Positions 5,986-8,227 of a stretch of DNA of 8,227 bases are shown here, in pieces. Numbering within the stretch: the stretch's first letter is position 1; every line of letters starts with the position of its first letter. The DNA is taken from contig SKNG01000179.1 of assembly GCA_007120685.1 (NCBI GenBank), positions 1 to 8,227 of the forward strand, read 5' to 3'. The position numbers and the translations under genes are program-made. The notes beneath the pieces are model-generated. The model ran no database searches, was not told the origin of the DNA, and worked only from the letters and a program-made list of their open reading frames with translations. The DNA comes from Paracoccaceae bacterium (GTDB lineage Bacteria; Pseudomonadota; Alphaproteobacteria; Rhodobacterales; Rhodobacteraceae).

Positions 5986-6861
5986 ATGGGCGAAACCGTC
6001 ACCCTGAACGGCCAACCGTTCCACCTGCACCAATGGGGGCCGGCGGACGCCCCGCCGCTCTTGATGCTGCACGGCTTCCCCGAATACGGCGGCGCCTGGG
6101 CCGGGGTGGCCAGCCGCCTGCCCCTCTGGCGCTGCATCGCGCCCGATCAGCGCGGCTATGGCGGCAGCTATTGCCCGCAGGACGTGGCCGATTACGACCT
6201 GCGCAGCCTGGTTGGCGACATGGCGACGCTGATCGAGCGCATCGGCGCCCCCGTCCCGGTGGTGGCGCACGACTGGGGGGCGGTGGTGGGCTACGGGCTG
6301 GCGATGTGGCGGCCGGACCTGGTCTCGCGCCTCATAGTGCTGAACGGCGCCCATCCCGGCCCTTTCCAGCGCGACGCGGCCGCCGGGGGGGCGCAATCGG
6401 CGGCACTCTCCTACATCGCCTATCTGCGCGACCCGCGCGCCGAGGAACGCCTGTCGCGCGACGGTTTCGCCAAGCTGCAGAAGCTGTTCGCCGAAGGGAT
6501 GGACATGTCCTGGCTGACCGGCGAAACGCTGGCGGTCTATCTGGACGCCTGGTCGCGGCCCGGGCGGCTGCGCGGGATGGTCAACTGGTATCGCGCCTCG
6601 CCCCTGCAGGTGGCGCAGCCGGGCCAGCCCATCGAGAACCCGCATGTGCTGTCACCCCGCGCAGGGCATGTGGCCTGCCCGCATCTGGTGATCTGGGGGC
6701 AGGGCGACAAGGCGCTGCTGGAAGGCTGCCTGGACGGGCTGGAGGCCTGGTGCCCGGATCTGAAGGTGCACCGGGTAGCGGGGGCCGACCACTGGATCTG
6801 CCATCAGAAACCCGATCTGGTGGCCCGACTGATCGGCGAGTGGTTGCGCGAACGGGGCTGA
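5986..6861 (+). CDS. alpha/beta hydrolase, epoxide hydrolase / dehalogenase type
   Basis: The product has 291 residues, the usual length for this group, and no signal peptide, so it is cytoplasmic. The motifs stand in family order: the oxyanion-hole motif HGFPE (29-33), DQRGYGGS (54-61), the nucleophile motif VAHDWGAVVG with Asp96, WGQGD with Asp241 as a candidate third acid, and GADHW with His269 as the catalytic base. An Asp nucleophile in HDWG is the mark of epoxide hydrolases and haloalkane dehalogenases, not of serine esterases. The lid has MVNWYRAS, where epoxide hydrolases often carry a substrate-activating Tyr in a YR pair, so I lean to epoxide hydrolase. The substrate cannot be read from sequence. 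The ATG at 5986 has only a weak upstream GAGA and starts shortly before the first beta strand. The gene converges with the DUF1523 gene across 77 bp, with no clear terminator. Confidence 0.92.
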   Translation: MGETVTLNGQPFHLHQWGPADAPPLLMLHGFPEYGGAWAGVASRLPLWRCIAPDQRGYGGSYCPQDVADYDLRSLVGDMATLIERIGAPVPVVAHDWGAVVGYGLAMWRPDLVSRLIVLNGAHPGPFQRDAAAGGAQSAALSYIAYLRDPRAEERLSRDGFAKLQKLFAEGMDMSWLTGETLAVYLDAWSRPGRLRGMVNWYRASPLQVAQPGQPIENPHVLSPRAGHVACPHLVIWGQGDKALLEGCLDGLEAWCPDLKVHRVAGADHWICHQKPDLVARLIGEWLRERG

Positions 6862-6938
6862 TCTGCGGGCGGAAGGGCGCGCGGGATGGCGGGCATGCGT
6901 GCCAGGTTCACCCTTGCAGGGGGCTCATGGCGCGACGC

Positions 6939-7565
6939 TCAGCGCCGAGAGAACAGACGCCGGATCCGGCCGAAGAAGGCGCGCACCGCGCCAGTGCGTT
7001 CGCTCGCACGGTCGAGTGCGGGCGCCACCCGCTCTGCACCAAAGACCCGCAGCCGCAGCCAGAGCCACAAGCCGAAGCCCAGAATGGCGATGAAGGAGAT
7101 CATCCGCGTCCATGGCACCGCGGTATCGTCGGGTCCATCGACGCGCCTGATGTTCAACGCGTTGGGGAAGATGGTGAAAAGCTGGCTGCGGATACCGTAG
7201 TATCGCACCCGGATCCATTTCGGATCATCCGCGTCCGAAACCTGGTCACGCGCCCGCGCCTGCAGGTCGGCGGCATCGAATTTCAGGAAAGGCGGCCAGA
7301 AGCCCGTGTCCTCATTGCGGAAGACGCGCGGCTCACCCGATGGGCGCACGGTGTCGATGTAGCGCACATCGCGGCTCTCGCCCGCCGCCATTCCCCCGGG
7401 CGTGCCCGAAAAGAAAAAGCGGTTGATCCCGAAAGTCTCAAGCCGTTCTGTGGCACCGACGATGCGCACCACCTCGTTGCGTGGCAGCGTGTAATGCGCA
7501 AAGAATGCGAGGATCAGAATGATCGAAATGACCAGCGTGCGCTTGATGATGGTGAACAGGGCCAT
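6939..7565 (-). CDS. DUF1523 family membrane protein
   Basis: The 208-residue protein fits DUF1523, a family I associate with Rhodobacterales and related alphaproteobacteria. It has an N-terminal membrane helix (about 8-27, ending HYTLP), then EVVRIVGATE and a periplasmic stretch. That stretch carries the family blocks RNEDTGFWPPFLKFDAADLQ (83-102), RVRYYGIRSQLFTIFPNALN (119-138) and RRVDGPD. A second membrane helix follows at about 153-172. The C-terminal tail is basic (FFGRIRRLFSRR) and, with two helices, should return to the cytoplasm. No enzymatic role is known to me for the family. The ATG at 7565 has no convincing Shine-Dalgarno site, but it precedes the first helix as in relatives. The tRNA-Gln gene lies 167 bp upstream on the same strand, so read-through from the tRNA promoter is conceivable. 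Confidence 0.9.
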   Translation of the reverse strand: MALFTIIKRTLVISIILILAFFAHYTLPRNEVVRIVGATERLETFGINRFFFSGTPGGMAAGESRDVRYIDTVRPSGEPRVFRNEDTGFWPPFLKFDAADLQARARDQVSDADDPKWIRVRYYGIRSQLFTIFPNALNIRRVDGPDDTAVPWTRMISFIAILGFGLWLWLRLRVFGAERVAPALDRASERTGAVRAFFGRIRRLFSRR

Positions 7566-7610
7566 ACAGCAGTCTTAGAGTTGCGGTCCGCCCGGGACAA
7601 GTGACTCTGT

Positions 7611-7650
7611 TGCCAGACAGGCTGAACGTCGGGCGGCCACTTTCCCGGAC
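7611..7650. repeat. diverged direct repeat, copy A
   Basis: This copy starts TGCCAGACAGGCTG (7611-7624), followed by GGGCGGC, ACTTT and CCGGAC. The same words in the same order recur 70 bp to the right at 7681. The first 14 bases match copy B at 13 positions. The role is unknown. It lies in the spacer between tRNA-Gln and the DUF1523 gene. Confidence 0.5.
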
Positions 7651-7680
7651 AGCGTGATCCGACGCCCTCGGCGACGGTCA

Positions 7681-7722
7681 TGCCAGACCGGCTGCAGCCA
7701 TGGGCGGCACTTCTTTCCGGCA
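7681..7722. repeat. diverged direct repeat, copy B
   Basis: This copy starts TGCCAGACCGGCTG (7681-7694), then GGGCGGC, ACTTC and CCGGCAC, matching the order in copy A. It ends about ten bases from the 3' end of tRNA-Gln. The copies differ by substitutions and small indels, so they are old or never were exact. Confidence 0.5.
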
Positions 7723-7732
7723 CTCTGCGATG

Positions 7733-7807
7733 TGGCTGGGGTGGTAGGATTCGAACCTACGGTACACGGTACCAAAAACCGCTGCCTTACCACTTGGCTA
7801 CACCCCA
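7733..7807 (-). tRNA. tRNA-Gln (anticodon UUG)
   Basis: The minus strand folds into a full cloverleaf of 75 bases with CCA encoded. The acceptor stem TGGGGTG pairs with CACCCCA, followed by discriminator G and CCA. The D arm is GCCA...GGC. The anticodon stem GCGGT/ACCGT carries the loop TTTTGGT, giving anticodon TTG, which reads CAA and probably CAG by wobble. The T arm is GTAGG-TTCGAAT-CCTAC. All stems pair, with one G-U in the anticodon stem, so the gene looks functional. Confidence 0.97.
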
Positions 7808-7817
7808 ACTGCGGCGG

Positions 7818-7846
7818 TGTTTATCCAACCGCCCGAAGCCTCGCAA
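7818..7846 (-). promoter_or_regulatory. sigma-70-type promoter of tRNA-Gln
   Basis: On the minus strand, TTGCGA (7841-7846) and TAAACA (7818-7823) are separated by exactly 17 bases. Transcription would start near 7811, only about four bases before the mature 5' end of the tRNA at 7807. Spacing and position are those of a housekeeping promoter. Confidence 0.7.
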
Positions 7847-7856
7847 GAGTGATTTG

Positions 7857-7897
7857 GAAAAATCTGATGCGCGCCGGGAACACAGGCGCCGACGCGC
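7857..7897 (-). terminator. intrinsic terminator of the nucleotidyltransferase gene
   Basis: Read on the minus strand, GCGCGTCGG pairs with CCGGCGCGC (9 bp, one G-U) around an 11-base loop (7869-7897). ATCAG and then five T residues follow (7858-7862). It lies about 30 bases beyond the stop codon of the right-edge gene and just upstream of the tRNA promoter, where it would insulate the tRNA. The five-base offset of the T-run is not ideal. Confidence 0.55.
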
Positions 7898-7929
7898 CCC
7901 GGCACCCGAAAACGGCACCTGCGCTACGA

Positions 7930-8227
7930 TCAAGAGCGCGTGCGCCAGCGCGCCCAATCCTCGGGCGTATCAAGGTCGGTCACGGCGCCAAGGCCGGGGC
8001 GCGGGACCAGTTCCGGCGGGTGACGCAAGAGCAGGCCGCGCGCCCCGCTGTCGCCCCTGAGCCCCGCCAGGGCGTCGAAGAACCGGGACGGGAACAGCAC
8101 CGGATGGCCGGGGCGGCCGGCGGCTGTGGCGGCGCGAAGCGGCGGCCCGGCGGCGGTGAAGCGCGCCGCCAGCGCCGCGAAATCCTCGGCCTGCAGCGCC
8201 GGCATGTCGGCCGGGCAGATGATCAGC
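7930..8227 (-). CDS. MobA/MocA-type nucleotidyltransferase (C-terminal part, runs off right edge)
   Basis: The last 98 codons of a gene that enters from the right edge are visible. The reading begins LIICPADMP, the strand-then-acidic-metal-site motif (here PADMP) of the MobA-like NTP transferase family. It continues with the family block GRPGHPVLFPSRFFDALAGLRGDSGARGLL, in which GHPVLF and GDSGAR are the hallmarks, and ends with the typical VTDLDTPEDWARW near the C-terminus. This best fits MocA, the molybdenum cofactor cytidylyltransferase, which loads CTP-derived CMP onto Mo-molybdopterin for xanthine-oxidase-type enzymes. MobA, or an uncharacterised relative, cannot be excluded because the N-terminal GGxSxRMG nucleotide-binding loop is outside the window. 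The ATG at 8205 is internal to the conserved motif and is not the start. A terminator-like hairpin follows the stop. Confidence 0.85.
   Translation of the reverse strand, partial: LIICPADMPALQAEDFAALAARFTAAGPPLRAATAAGRPGHPVLFPSRFFDALAGLRGDSGARGLLLRHPPELVPRPGLGAVTDLDTPEDWARWRTRS

Noticed and set aside
5710..6645. 311-codon open frame on the minus strand across the 5652-5985 gap
   Set aside because: Two thirds of it is antisense to the hydrolase and the composition is Arg/Pro/Gly-rich. Only the part in the gap remains of interest, as non-coding or relic sequence.
6033..7604. 523-codon open frame on the plus strand
   Set aside because: It overlaps the alpha/beta hydrolase in another frame and runs antisense through DUF1523; both of those are clear family members.

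Overview
The window looks like chromosomal DNA of a high-GC alphaproteobacterium, most likely of the Rhodobacterales (Paracoccus/Rhodobacter-like). The grounds are strong GC bias at third codon positions, an aerobic-type CobT cobaltochelatase subunit, a DUF1523 membrane protein, a DUF4336 protein and a DmdA-like GcvT-fold protein; this mix is familiar from that order. The assignment is by recognition of families, not by a search. Most of the window is ordinary housekeeping or conserved-hypothetical gene content. I see no transposase, integrase, phage gene, CRISPR array, toxin-antitoxin pair or defence island.

Layout, left to right. Positions 1-257 (-) hold the N-terminus of a DmdA-like/GcvT-family folate-dependent enzyme. 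Upstream of it on the same strand (417-971) lies an Lrp/AsnC-type regulator, a plausible but unproven regulator of it. Next is a DoxX-like membrane protein (1152-1604, -) with a strong hairpin just past its stop. It is divergent from a small lipoprotein (1834-2169, +), which converges almost end to end with a DUF4336 gene (2176-2907, -). A 235-bp divergent intergenic region follows and carries the most striking non-coding structure of the window: two perfect 22-bp palindromes, 2 bp apart, with the same TTCGAA centre but different arms, next to a third inverted repeat. Then comes a probable two-gene unit on the plus strand: an exported protein with a calcium-loop-like motif (3143-3748) and cobT (3771-5651). 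cobS and cobN, the partners of CobT, are not in the window.

Positions 5652-5985 form a 334-bp gap with no gene I can defend. It is GC-rich, full of short hairpins and open on both strands, so it may be a structured RNA, a repeat or a gene relic. An epoxide-hydrolase/dehalogenase-type alpha/beta hydrolase (5986-6861, +) converges with a DUF1523 membrane protein (6939-7565, -). Behind that gene are two diverged direct-repeat copies, then tRNA-Gln(UUG) (7733-7807, -) with a well-formed promoter. A probable terminator and the C-terminal part of a MobA/MocA-type nucleotidyltransferase (7930-8227, -) end the window.

The genes do not form one pathway. CobT belongs to aerobic cobalamin synthesis, the right-edge nucleotidyltransferase probably to molybdenum cofactor maturation, and the left-edge enzyme to C1/folate-linked demethylation. 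The features most worth a second look are non-coding: the twin palindromes, the 5652-5985 gap and the repeats beside the tRNA.
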